Assembly (NCBI GenBank): GCA_039027855.1
Contig: JBCCJI010000004.1
Coordinates: 62,001 to 126,000 of the forward strand
Direction of reading: 5' to 3'
DNA from: Thermohalobaculum sp039027855
GTDB taxonomy: Bacteria > Pseudomonadota > Alphaproteobacteria > Rhodobacterales > Rhodobacteraceae
DNA: 64,000 nucleotides
Part shown: one piece after another, positions 15,006 to 22,876 of the stretch
How the letters are laid out: each line of letters opens with the position of its first letter
How positions within the stretch are numbered: the first letter of the stretch is position 1
The notes under the pieces: generated by a model
The model's database searches: none
What the model saw: the letters and a program-made list of their open reading frames with translations, nothing else
What the model was told of the DNA's origin: nothing
Made by a program: the position numbers and the translations under genes

Positions 15006-16109
15006 ATGCCTGTGATGCCGTTGCCTCGGCTCTGCCCGGGGTGGTCGCTGTCGATCACCCAGCGCGTGGTCGCAGGGTTCTGCGCAGCATCGGCCGTTGC
15101 TGCGCCCCTCTCGGTGCTCGGTACGGACACGGCATGGGCGAGCGAGGCCCCGCGCGTGGTGGCAGATCTACCGCCCGTCCATGGCCTCGTTGCCGCTGTG
15201 ATGGGCGAACGCGGCGCGCCGGAACTGCTTCTGCCGATTGAGGCCGACCCCCAGCGCTATGTGTCGCGACCCGATGATGTCGCCGTGCTTGAGAGCGCTG
15301 CGGTGGTTGTGACGTTGGGCGATGCGCTGACCCCGGCCATGGCGCCGATGCTGGTGGCCCTCACCGGCGAGACCGAGGTACTGGATCTCTCAGCGCTCGA
15401 CGGTCTCGTGCAGCGCCGGGCCGAGCCCGATGCCGATGGCGCGCGCGAGATCGCGCTGCAGGATGAGGCGGCAGCATTTAATGGATGGGACAAGGCCGGG
15501 GACGTCGACGCGGTCGGCCCGCTGCGCCGCGATGCCCCGAAGCCGCGCGAACGTGATGGCCCAGACGGTGCCCCCGATGGTCATGCGCTGGGAACAGTCG
15601 ATCCGCATCTGTGGCTCGATCCCGAGAACGCCGTTCTTTTCGTCGAGGCGATCGCCGCATCCTTGAGTACCATCGACCCCGATGGAGCGGCCGACTATGC
15701 CCGCAACGCTGAGGCGGCGACCGCGCGGATCAGGGGGGCCATGTCCCTGGCGGCGCTTAGGCTGGAGCCGGTGGCGGGCAAGCCCTTTGTGACCGACCAC
15801 GCGTCGACCGGTTATCTGTCCGAGCGCTTCGGACTGGGCCCTTCGGTCGCGGTTCGCGGCGTCTTCGGCGACGATCCTGACACGGCGCGGGCGGCGGCGG
15901 TCAGCGCGTCGTCCTACGGCGCGCGTTGCGTCTTCGTCGAACAGGACCCTGTCTCGCCGCTGGCGCTGACCATCGCCGAAGAGGTCGGTGCCGAAGTCGT
16001 CGCCATAGATCCACTGGGCCGCGAGGCGCCGCCGGGTCCCGAGCACTATCCGACGTTATTGACAACTCTGGCCGAGACGATCGCCGCCTGTCTTTCCCGC
16101 GCAGACTGA
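15006..16109 (+). CDS. ZnuA-like metal ABC transporter substrate-binding protein
   Basis: A 367-residue periplasmic protein of the cluster A-I (ZnuA) zinc-binding family with an N-terminal signal sequence ending near AWA (about residues 1-46). Recognisable blocks are PPVHGLVAAVMG, LLPIEADP, VDPHLWLDPENAV, and TDHASTGYLSERFGL. The usual GASPHDYSLRPSD block instead reads ADPQRYVSRPDD, so its zinc-ligand histidine is Gln. The histidine-rich loop is also absent. No znuB or znuC is nearby. It may bind metal with different affinity or act as an auxiliary protein. The ribosome binding site is poor, so the exact start is uncertain. Confidence 0.75.
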   Translation: MPVMPLPRLCPGWSLSITQRVVAGFCAASAVAAPLSVLGTDTAWASEAPRVVADLPPVHGLVAAVMGERGAPELLLPIEADPQRYVSRPDDVAVLESAAVVVTLGDALTPAMAPMLVALTGETEVLDLSALDGLVQRRAEPDADGAREIALQDEAAAFNGWDKAGDVDAVGPLRRDAPKPRERDGPDGAPDGHALGTVDPHLWLDPENAVLFVEAIAASLSTIDPDGAADYARNAEAATARIRGAMSLAALRLEPVAGKPFVTDHASTGYLSERFGLGPSVAVRGVFGDDPDTARAAAVSASSYGARCVFVEQDPVSPLALTIAEEVGAEVVAIDPLGREAPPGPEHYPTLLTTLAETIAACLSRAD

Positions 16110-16281
16110 GACGGCGCGAGAAACCTGTCGGTTGAAACATGGCTGTGAAACCAGCCCGTCGCATCGGCGATGCGCCCGCCCGTCCCGACCAAATCGACGA
16201 CCTGGCCGGGCGGCATCGCGCTTGCGCAGAATGCACGGTGCCCTATTACCCCTCCGGACGGAACGCTGCCGATCTCGACAG

Positions 16282-17430
16282 ATGATGACGGAACACGCGA
16301 TGCCCTGCCGCGCAACGATCGCCGATACTGCCCCCGAGGGTTTGATCCGCGCACGACGCCTGTCAGTCGCGCCCATGATGGACTGGACCGATCGTCACTG
16401 CCGCTTCTTCCACCGGCGCTTCTCGCGCGAGGCGCTGCTGTACACCGAGATGATCAATGCGGCGGGTTTGGTGAAAGGAGAGGCCGACTGGCTGCTCGAC
16501 CATGACCCGGCCGAACATCCCCTCGCGCTGCAGTTGGGTGGCTCGGATCCAGGCGTGTTGGCCGAGGCGGTCGGCATGGCGCGCGAGCGCGGTTTTGCGG
16601 AGATCAATCTGAATATCGGATGCCCGTCGGATCGGGTGCAGTCTGGGCGTTTCGGCGCCTGCCTGATGCGCGAACCAGCGATCGTGGCCGAGTGCCTGCG
16701 GGCCATGATCGAGGCGGCGGGAGCGGGCGGACCCGAGATCACGGCCAAATGCCGGCTGGGCGTCGACGAGCAGGCGCCCGAGGAGACCCTGCCGGTCTTC
16801 CTTGACCATGTGGCCGGTGCCGGTGTGCGCCAGGTGATCGTCCACGCGCGCAAGGCCTGGCTTGACGGGTTGAGCCCCAAGGAAAACCGGACGATCCCGC
16901 CGCTCGACCATGGCTTGGTCCTGGCCCTTGCCGCGGCGCGCGACGATCTGGCGATCTCGCTGAATGGCGGCGTGCAGTCGCTTGATGCGGTGCGCGACCT
17001 GCTGGCGCCGGGTGTGCTGGCCGGCGTCATGGTGGGGCGCGCGGCCTATCACGATCCCACAGCTGTTCTCGCGGGCGCCGATGCCTTGATCACCGGTGAG
17101 GACCGGCCCGCCGTGCTGCCTGAGGACGCGGTGTTGGCGATGGAGCCCTATATCGACGCGCATCTCGCGCGGGGAGGACGGCTCCACTCGGTGACGCGGC
17201 ATATGCTCGGCGCCTTTGCGGGCCGCCCCGGGGCCCGTGCCTGGCGGCGTATTCTGTCTGAGGAAGCGACGCGCGATGGCGCCGATGTCGCGACGCTGCG
17301 CCGTGCCCTCGCGGCCGTCGTGCCCGACGTGGGTGTCGGTCACGACGGGGGCGCCGCTGCGCCTCAGTTGACGGGTACGGCGACTGCGATGGCGGCAGGG
17401 ACGGTGGCGGGCACGGCGTGTCTCGCCTGA
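16282..17430 (+). CDS. dusA: tRNA dihydrouridine(20/20a) synthase
   Basis: DusA reduces uridines 20 and 20a in the tRNA D-loop using FMN and NADPH. The 382 residues from the chosen ATG contain the diagnostic RLSVAPMMDWTDRHCR start, the TEM block, the NLNIGCPSDRVQSGRFGACLM segment with catalytic Cys127, KCRLGVD, the HARKAWLDGLSPKENR loop and GGVQSLD. The open frame extends upstream to 16132, but that part is low-complexity basic sequence; the ATGs at 16282, 16285 and 16300 are all possible starts. The last 13 nt overlap the next gene. Confidence 0.93.
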   Translation: MMTEHAMPCRATIADTAPEGLIRARRLSVAPMMDWTDRHCRFFHRRFSREALLYTEMINAAGLVKGEADWLLDHDPAEHPLALQLGGSDPGVLAEAVGMARERGFAEINLNIGCPSDRVQSGRFGACLMREPAIVAECLRAMIEAAGAGGPEITAKCRLGVDEQAPEETLPVFLDHVAGAGVRQVIVHARKAWLDGLSPKENRTIPPLDHGLVLALAAARDDLAISLNGGVQSLDAVRDLLAPGVLAGVMVGRAAYHDPTAVLAGADALITGEDRPAVLPEDAVLAMEPYIDAHLARGGRLHSVTRHMLGAFAGRPGARAWRRILSEEATRDGADVATLRRALAAVVPDVGVGHDGGAAAPQLTGTATAMAAGTVAGTACLA

Positions 17431-18308
17431 CACGTCAGATCGCATCGGCTGTGCCGGGAGACTTAGGATTGGAGGAGGCTCACCGCCAGCTTCTGCACCA
17501 TGGCTTCGTCTGCCTGCCTCATGACCCTGCTCTGGCCGAGTGGGTTGCAACACTTCGCCCCGCGGCGCGCGCACTGGCCCGTGATCCGGAGCTGAATGCA
17601 GCCTGGCTCCGCTGCGGCGGCAGCTGGTTTGCCGGCGTCAATGTCCTCGATGCGGCTGCCGATGGGTCCTTGCCCCGTTTCGGTGTCGGGCCGCTGCCTG
17701 GGATGGCCATGTCGGTGGTGCGTGGGCCGATGGGGCTCGACGGTATCGCGCTCGATGCGGGGCAGCTGTCGGTCTGCTGGCCGTGCTACCCTGCGGCACC
17801 GGCCGAGGGGGAGAGCGATGCGGCCTTCCGATTCAGGCGCCACCGCGATGCGGCGCATGTCGACGGGCTTGAGCGCGATGCCGGGCGCAGGCGCCGGCTT
17901 AGCGAGGCGCACGCCTTTATCCTAGGCATTCCGCTGGAGGAGACCCCGGTCGAAGCGGCACCCATGGTGGTCTGGCGCGGGAGCCATGTTGTCGTCCGGG
18001 AGGCGTTAGCCGAACGCCTGAAGGACGTACCCCTGGCCCGTTGGGGCGATGAGGACATCACGGATGCCTATGTCGCCGCCCGCCGCCGGGTTTTCGACAG
18101 CTGCGAGCGCGTGGTGCTGCATGCGTTGCCGGGCGAGAGCTATCTCGTCCACCGCCTTGCTGTGCATGGCGTGGCACCTTGGCCTTCGCAGGCGCCGGTT
18201 GGGTGTGATCATGCGCGTCATGGTCGCCCGATCGTCTATTTTCGGCCCGAGTTCTGGCCCCGGCCCTCGCCTGCGCGCGATTTCGGATGGTGGCTCGAGG
18301 CACCGTGA
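17418..18308 (+). CDS. Putative phytanoyl-CoA dioxygenase-like protein
   Basis: A 296-residue soluble protein. Its central part has HRDAAHVDGL, in which His147-x-Asp149 could supply two ligands of a 2-oxoglutarate/Fe(II) oxygenase facial triad. A later YLVHRLAVHGVAPW provides distal histidines, and an arginine follows in RPIVYFRPEFW. This order, HxD then H then R, is typical of PhyH-type double-stranded beta-helix enzymes. The GTG start overlaps the dusA end by 13 nt in another frame, suggesting coupling to dusA, though a later start is possible. Substrate is unknown and the fold assignment is inference. Confidence 0.6.
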   Translation: MSRLTRQIASAVPGDLGLEEAHRQLLHHGFVCLPHDPALAEWVATLRPAARALARDPELNAAWLRCGGSWFAGVNVLDAAADGSLPRFGVGPLPGMAMSVVRGPMGLDGIALDAGQLSVCWPCYPAAPAEGESDAAFRFRRHRDAAHVDGLERDAGRRRRLSEAHAFILGIPLEETPVEAAPMVVWRGSHVVVREALAERLKDVPLARWGDEDITDAYVAARRRVFDSCERVVLHALPGESYLVHRLAVHGVAPWPSQAPVGCDHARHGRPIVYFRPEFWPRPSPARDFGWWLEAP

Positions 18309-18319
18309 GCCTGGTTAAA

Positions 18320-18347
18320 CGGCATCGCGGCTGGTCGCCACGATGAG
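18320..18347. repeat. 28-nt hairpin repeat, copy 1
   Basis: ATCGCGGC-TGGTC-GCCACGAT forms an 8-bp hairpin with one mismatch. The 28-nt segment matches 48435-48462 at 26 positions. It lies between convergent genes, 12 nt after the oxygenase-like gene, which fits a REP-like or terminator-associated element. Confidence 0.5.
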
Positions 18348-18518
18348 GCTTGCGAGGGTTCTGCCCGGCAGCGACCCGCGCCGCGGCTTGCACATGGCGT
18401 TTGGCGGGGTGGTGTGACAGGCACTTGGGCGCGTCCTTGACGGTGTGGCCTGAACACAGGGGACGCCGCCACGCTCAGCATTGCTTGGATGCGCTCCTAC
18501 GCGGCACCGCGTGGCGCC

Positions 18519-19250
18519 TTAGCGCGAGGTGACGTACGGGCTGTAGACCGGCGCGATCTTGGTCTGGCGCAGATAGAGCCGCTGTCCCTGGAAGCTCGTC
18601 TCGCTGAGCCGGTCGAGGAAGCTCATGCCAAGCAGGCCCGAATGCAGACGCCCGGGATGGGCCACCGCAGCGGGGACGTCGCGCACCACGATATCGCCAA
18701 CCCGGATTTCGCGCAGCTCGATGGGGGCCACGGTCGACCGGCCATTTGCGGTGGAGACCGGCATGTTGAACTCGAGCGAGGTCGGATCGATCCCCACCCT
18801 GCTGACCGCCTCATAAGGCAGCACGACCATCGACGCGCCGGTGTCGACCATTAGGGTAACGGGGCGCCCGTTGATCTCCGCATCCGTGCGGTAGTGACCG
18901 TCCCAGTCGCGCTCGAGCTGCTCTTCGATGCCGATGGTCGATACCGCAACTTGCGTAACCACGTCACCGCGGATCTCGTGCACGCGCTCGCGCAGCAGAT
19001 CCCGTTCGGCATAGGCGGCGGAGAGGCCGACGCCGACCGCGCACCAGATCATCCCGTAATGCACGGTGCGCCAGCCGCTCGAGAGCACCAGCCGACCGAG
19101 GCCCGCGATGACCAGTCCGACCGCGAGCACACCGAGATAGACCAGCCGCATGACGGCGTCGTGTTCGTCCGGATGGTAGGATTTCGGCGGCTCGGTCAGC
19201 AGCAGCGCGCAGCCGATGACCGTGACAACGAAGATCGGCCAGTAGATCAT
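18519..19250 (-). CDS. TIGR02281-type retropepsin-like aspartic protease, membrane-anchored
   Basis: A 243-residue protein (from the ATG at 19250) with three N-terminal hydrophobic segments and a C-terminal clan AA aspartic protease domain. The active-site motif is LMVDTGASMVVLP (catalytic Asp136). The flap-side block VSTANGRSTVAPIEL and the terminal LLGMSFLDRL are characteristic of this bacterial family. The protease domain is predicted to face the periplasm. The open frame continues upstream to 19472; ATGs at 19361 and 19250 are alternatives, and 19250 follows GGCGGAG. Substrate is unknown. Confidence 0.8.
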   Translation of the reverse strand: MIYWPIFVVTVIGCALLLTEPPKSYHPDEHDAVMRLVYLGVLAVGLVIAGLGRLVLSSGWRTVHYGMIWCAVGVGLSAAYAERDLLRERVHEIRGDVVTQVAVSTIGIEEQLERDWDGHYRTDAEINGRPVTLMVDTGASMVVLPYEAVSRVGIDPTSLEFNMPVSTANGRSTVAPIELREIRVGDIVVRDVPAAVAHPGRLHSGLLGMSFLDRLSETSFQGQRLYLRQTKIAPVYSPYVTSR

Positions 19251-19416
19251 GCGCTCCGCCTGTCGCTCCGTCTCGCGTGCCGCGTAGGCCGGGTCGTTTC
19301 GTTCACGTTCGCTACGTTGAACCAAACCGCTCGGCTTCACAATGGTGTCGCGTCGAACCATGGCAATCGCATGGCGTAGGGCGGCACATTTTGCGAAGGC
19401 GCCAGCTTCGGCTGCC

Positions 19417-19460
19417 AGCCCTGGCCGAGCCCTGCGCGAGCCCTGGCCGAGCCCTGCCCC
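19417..19460. repeat. Four tandem 11-bp repeats
   Basis: AGCCCTGGCCG, AGCCCTGCGCG, AGCCCTGGCCG and AGCCCTGCCCC follow one another without gaps. They lie between the protease gene and the DUF1289 gene, outside the chosen coding start. Such a tract may vary by slippage. Confidence 0.7.
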
Positions 19461-19525
19461 GCGGGGCCGCATCGCGGCCGCATCGGGGGCCGCGGGCGGG
19501 CCAGACTACCGGTTAAGAAAAGCCC

Positions 19526-19828
19526 CTAGCCCCGCGCCTGACTGCCAGCGCGGCGCCGCAGACGCGCGCTGCGGCCGCCGCGCCGGATGTCGGGTGCGGC
19601 CTGTCTTTCGGGCAGCACCTGCATCACCGCGCGCCGGTCCTCCGCCGACATGCCGCCCCACCCCGCGATCTCGTCGCCGGTACGCCCGCAGCCGACGCAG
19701 AAGCCCGTCTCGGGATGCAGCATGCAGAGCTTCACGCAGGGGCTCTCGATCATTGCCGTCGATGCCGGTAGGGGGGCTGACCCCGCCGTGGCGGCAGTAC
19801 CTCCGGCGCTTTCATCCTCGACTGTCAT
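19526..19828 (-). CDS. DUF1289 domain-containing protein
   Basis: A 100-residue protein whose core, SPCVKLCMLHPETGFCVGCGRTGDEIAGW, holds the four conserved cysteines of DUF1289 (CxxxC...CxGC), suggesting a small metal or iron-sulfur binding motif. The C-terminus is basic. The ATG at 19828 shares its last base position with the ruvX stop (TGATG), indicating coupled translation as the last gene of ccmI-ruvX-DUF1289. An upstream open frame to 20011 merely shadows ruvX. Function is unknown. Confidence 0.85.
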   Translation of the reverse strand: MTVEDESAGGTAATAGSAPLPASTAMIESPCVKLCMLHPETGFCVGCGRTGDEIAGWGGMSAEDRRAVMQVLPERQAAPDIRRGGRSARLRRRAGSQARG

Positions 19829-20355
19829 CAGGGCGTCTCCAGGGTATCGGCCGGCCGATCGGCGCGCGCGATCACCGCCAGACGGTCGAGCGCGCCCTGC
19901 AGGATGAACACCGCCGCCATCTTGTCGATCACCTCTCCGCGACGCTTTCTCGACTGATCCGCCTCGAGCAGTGCCCTTTCCGCCGCCACGGTGCTGAGAC
20001 GCTCGTCCCAATAGGCGATGGGCCCGATGCCGCGCGCGGCGAGGTTGCGCGCAAAGGCGCGGGTTGCCTGGGCACGCCGACCGTCGCTGCCATCCATGTT
20101 GTGGGGCATGCCCAGCACGATGCCGCAGATCGAGCGATGGGCAATATGGCCGGCGAGCACATCGGCATCGGCCTGAAACTTCGTGCGTTTAAGCGTGGTG
20201 AGGCCGGTCGCTGTGATCCTGAGCCCATCGGACACCGCGATGCCGATCGTCTTGGTGCCGAGATCGAGGCCCATCAACGCGCCCTGCGTGGAGGCGAGAG
20301 CCGCCACATCGTCATGGATGGCCTCGCCGGTCGTGGTCCCCAGGGGCATGGTCAT
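19828..20355 (-). CDS. ruvX: Holliday junction resolvase-like RuvX/YqgF
   Basis: A 175-residue RNase H-fold nuclease of the YqgF family, implicated in processing 16S rRNA precursor or DNA junctions. The first acidic motif is MGLDLGTKTIGIAVSD. The second block, GIVLGMPHNMDGSDGRRAQ, and the third, YWDERLSTVAAE, complete the metal site, followed by KMAAVFILQGALD. The ATG at 20355 overlaps the ccmI stop by 4 nt. The longer open frame to 20499 is ccmI in another frame. Confidence 0.93.
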   Translation of the reverse strand: MTMPLGTTTGEAIHDDVAALASTQGALMGLDLGTKTIGIAVSDGLRITATGLTTLKRTKFQADADVLAGHIAHRSICGIVLGMPHNMDGSDGRRAQATRAFARNLAARGIGPIAYWDERLSTVAAERALLEADQSRKRRGEVIDKMAAVFILQGALDRLAVIARADRPADTLETP

Positions 20356-21635
20356 TCGTCGATGACGCCGTCGACCAGCGCCTGCTCGCGCACAAAGGAG
20401 GCTTCGGCGCCGGTCAGCCGCTCTTGCGAGAGCAGGTAGACCCGGCGGGCATCCTCGACCCGGTTCAACACGCGGTAGGCGCGCACCAGGCGTGCCCAAT
20501 CCTCGGGGCCGCCGCCTGTCCCCTCGGTCAGGCGCTCTTCCAGCGCCACGATCCGCTCGGCCATGAAGGCCATGCGCTCTTCGGGGCTAAGCCCCATCAC
20601 CGCGGCAGCCGCATCGGGGGCGACGTTGGGCGGTAGCCCTTCGCCGAGGATGCCGGGCGGCATGGCGGCCAGCGCATCGGCGCCGCGGCGCTCGGTCTCG
20701 ATCTGGGCGAGGATATCCCGAAGCTGCGGCAACCACGGCTCATCCGGGTCCGCTTCGGCCGCCAGACGCTGCCACAGGCTGACCGCCTGATCGAGCATGC
20801 CGAGCTGCGCAAAGGCATGGCCGGCATAATAGCGCGCGATGGTCAGTTGCGGGTCGAGGTTGAGGGCGCGGCCGAGCGCCACTTCCGCCTCGCGCGAGAC
20901 ATAGCCGCCGGCGGCGAGGATCATGGCCTCGGCCTGGGCCGCATGCAGATCGGCCGGCGCACCGTCCCCGCGGAGTGCGATCAGCCGCTCAAGCACCGGC
21001 CAGGCATCGTCATAGCGCTGCAGGCGCAACAATGAAGAGGCGAGCAACCGGTGCCCCTCCACGTCGTCAGGTCGGGTGGCGACCACGGCCTCCAGCTGGG
21101 TGACGAGATCGGCGTATTGCTGATCGGGCGCGGCCTGGCGCGGTCCAAGCGTGTTCATACGCTGGGCTTCGCGCTCCGCTTCGACTTGGGTGAGCCGTCC
21201 CTCCCGCGCTTCGGCCATCATGTTGCGCCCGGCCAGGGGTTTGTCGGCGGTACCCGGGCTGCCGACACCGAAGTAGAGCGCGATGGCCAACATCGGGGCG
21301 CCCGCCATCGAGACCAGGGCCGTCGTCCGCGTGAGACCGGCCGGCGCATTGGCGGAATGACGCGTTTTCTCGGCCCGGCGCGCGGCGGCGAGCAGGCGGC
21401 GGGCAATCTCGGCCCGCGTGCCCTCGGCCTCGGCCTTGCTGATTACGCCGCGTTCCAAGTCGCGATCCAGCTCGCTCAGCTGATCGCGGTAAAGCGCTGT
21501 GTCGCTCGACGCGTCCGACCCGGCGGGCACCGCGGCAACAGCTTCACCATCGACCGCGCCACGCGCCATGGGGCGCAGGACGAGGAGCATGACCGCAAGC
21601 GTCAGGGCTGCGGCAAAGAGCAGGAACCAGACCAT
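20352..21635 (-). CDS. ccmI: Cytochrome c maturation protein CcmI
   Basis: CcmI is an apocytochrome c chaperone that delivers apocytochromes to the CcmF-CcmH heme lyase. It has two N-terminal membrane segments (about 1-20 and 92-114), separated by a cytoplasmic loop containing ALYRDQLSELDRDLERG, and a long periplasmic TPR-like C-terminal domain. The length of 427 residues is typical of alphaproteobacterial CcmI. It starts an operon with ruvX and the DUF1289 gene, away from ccmE/F/H. The ATG at 21635 gives the expected N-terminal membrane segment; the frame extends 16 codons further upstream. Confidence 0.92.
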   Translation of the reverse strand: MVWFLLFAAALTLAVMLLVLRPMARGAVDGEAVAAVPAGSDASSDTALYRDQLSELDRDLERGVISKAEAEGTRAEIARRLLAAARRAEKTRHSANAPAGLTRTTALVSMAGAPMLAIALYFGVGSPGTADKPLAGRNMMAEAREGRLTQVEAEREAQRMNTLGPRQAAPDQQYADLVTQLEAVVATRPDDVEGHRLLASSLLRLQRYDDAWPVLERLIALRGDGAPADLHAAQAEAMILAAGGYVSREAEVALGRALNLDPQLTIARYYAGHAFAQLGMLDQAVSLWQRLAAEADPDEPWLPQLRDILAQIETERRGADALAAMPPGILGEGLPPNVAPDAAAAVMGLSPEERMAFMAERIVALEERLTEGTGGGPEDWARLVRAYRVLNRVEDARRVYLLSQERLTGAEASFVREQALVDGVIDE

Positions 21636-21748
21636 AACGTTGAGGTAGCCACCCACACAGATCCCGGCAAGCGGTAGCTGCAAAAGACTGACTTACAGTT
21701 CAGAACTGCCGCCGACCGTAACAGCACTGTGTGACCTGTCGCAGGCGG

Positions 21749-22744
21749 CTACTCTGCAGCAGCGGCCGGGGCGTCGACCGGGGCGTCGACCGGGGCGGCC
21801 GCCGGGGCGTCGGCTTCGGCCTGCAGAAAGCGCTCGGCATCGAGTGCCGCCATGCAGCCGAGACCGGCCGAGGTGACCGCCTGGCGGTACACATGGTCGG
21901 TCACGTCGCCCGCCGCGAAAAGGCCCGGCACCGAGGTCTCGGTGGTTCCCGGCTTCGTCACCACATAGCCGCCGTGATGGGTTTCGACCTGATCCGCCAC
22001 CAGCTGCGAGGCGGGCGCATGGCCGATGGCGACAAACACGCCCTCGGCCGCGATCTCGCGTGTCTCGCCACTGCGCGCATGGGCAAGCCGCGCGCCGGTC
22101 ACGCCGGTCGCATCGCCCAGGATCTCGTCGACGACATGATCCCAGACCACCTCGATCTTGGGGTGTTTGAACAGCCGGTTCTGCAGGATTGCCTCGGCGC
22201 GGAGACTGTCGCGCCGGTGCACCAGCGTCACCTTCGAGGCGAGGTTGGCGAGGTAGAGCGCTTCCTCAACGGCGGTGTTGCCGCCGCCGACGACGATCAC
22301 CTCGCGCCCGCGGAAAAAGAAGCCATCGCAGGTCGCGCAGGCGCTGACGCCCTGACCCATGAACTTTTGCTCGCTGTCGAGCCCCAGCCAGCGCGCCTGC
22401 GCCCCGGTCGCCAGGATCACGCTATCGGCGGTGAAGGTGATCCCCCCCTCGGTCTCGGCCCGGAAGGGGCGGCGCGAGAGATCGAGCGAGGCGACGTGAT
22501 CGGTGATCACCTCGGCGCCGGTGGCACGCGCATGCGCTTCCATCTGCTGCATGAGCTCCGGGCCCTGCGTGGTCACGAGGCCCGGCCAGTTCTCCACATC
22601 GGTGGTGATGGTGAGCTGCCCGCCCGGCTGCATGCCCTGGACCAGCACGGGCTCGAGCATCGCGCGGGCAGCGTAGACCGCCGCGGTGTAGCCGGCGGGG
22701 CCCGAGCCTACGATCAGCACGCGGGTATGGCGGGTCTCGGACAT
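21749..22744 (-). CDS. trxB: Thioredoxin-disulfide reductase
   Basis: An FAD- and NADPH-dependent reductase of thioredoxin, 331 residues. The FAD-binding GSGPAGYTAAVYAARA motif begins near residue 12, the redox-active CATC motif is in SACATCDGFFF, the NADPH-binding VVGGGNTAVEEAL follows, and FAAGDVTD is near the C-terminus. The ATG at 22744 is preceded by GGAG. The C-terminus carries an extra Ala/Pro/Asp tail (APVDAPVDAPAAAAE) encoded by a 12-bp tandem repeat at 21768-21813. Such a tail is not part of the catalytic fold. Confidence 0.96.
   Translation of the reverse strand: MSETRHTRVLIVGSGPAGYTAAVYAARAMLEPVLVQGMQPGGQLTITTDVENWPGLVTTQGPELMQQMEAHARATGAEVITDHVASLDLSRRPFRAETEGGITFTADSVILATGAQARWLGLDSEQKFMGQGVSACATCDGFFFRGREVIVVGGGNTAVEEALYLANLASKVTLVHRRDSLRAEAILQNRLFKHPKIEVVWDHVVDEILGDATGVTGARLAHARSGETREIAAEGVFVAIGHAPASQLVADQVETHHGGYVVTKPGTTETSVPGLFAAGDVTDHVYRQAVTSAGLGCMAALDAERFLQAEADAPAAAPVDAPVDAPAAAAE
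21768..21813. repeat. 12-bp tandem repeat encoding the TrxB C-terminal tail
   Basis: GGGGCGTCGACC at 21768-21779 and 21780-21791 is followed by the variant GGGGCGGCCGCC (21792-21803) and a partial fourth unit. Read on the minus strand it encodes repeated Ala-Pro-Val-Asp, so length changes stay in frame. Confidence 0.75.
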
Positions 22745-22876
22745 CGCTGTCTCCATCTCGTTCTGGCCCCAGATACGGTCACGGCTGGTCCGAACCAAGG
22801 GGGCGCTACGCCGCCATGTTCCTGATGCAGCCCTACCGAGGCCTCGGATCAGTCCATATCATGGGGCAAATCGCGC

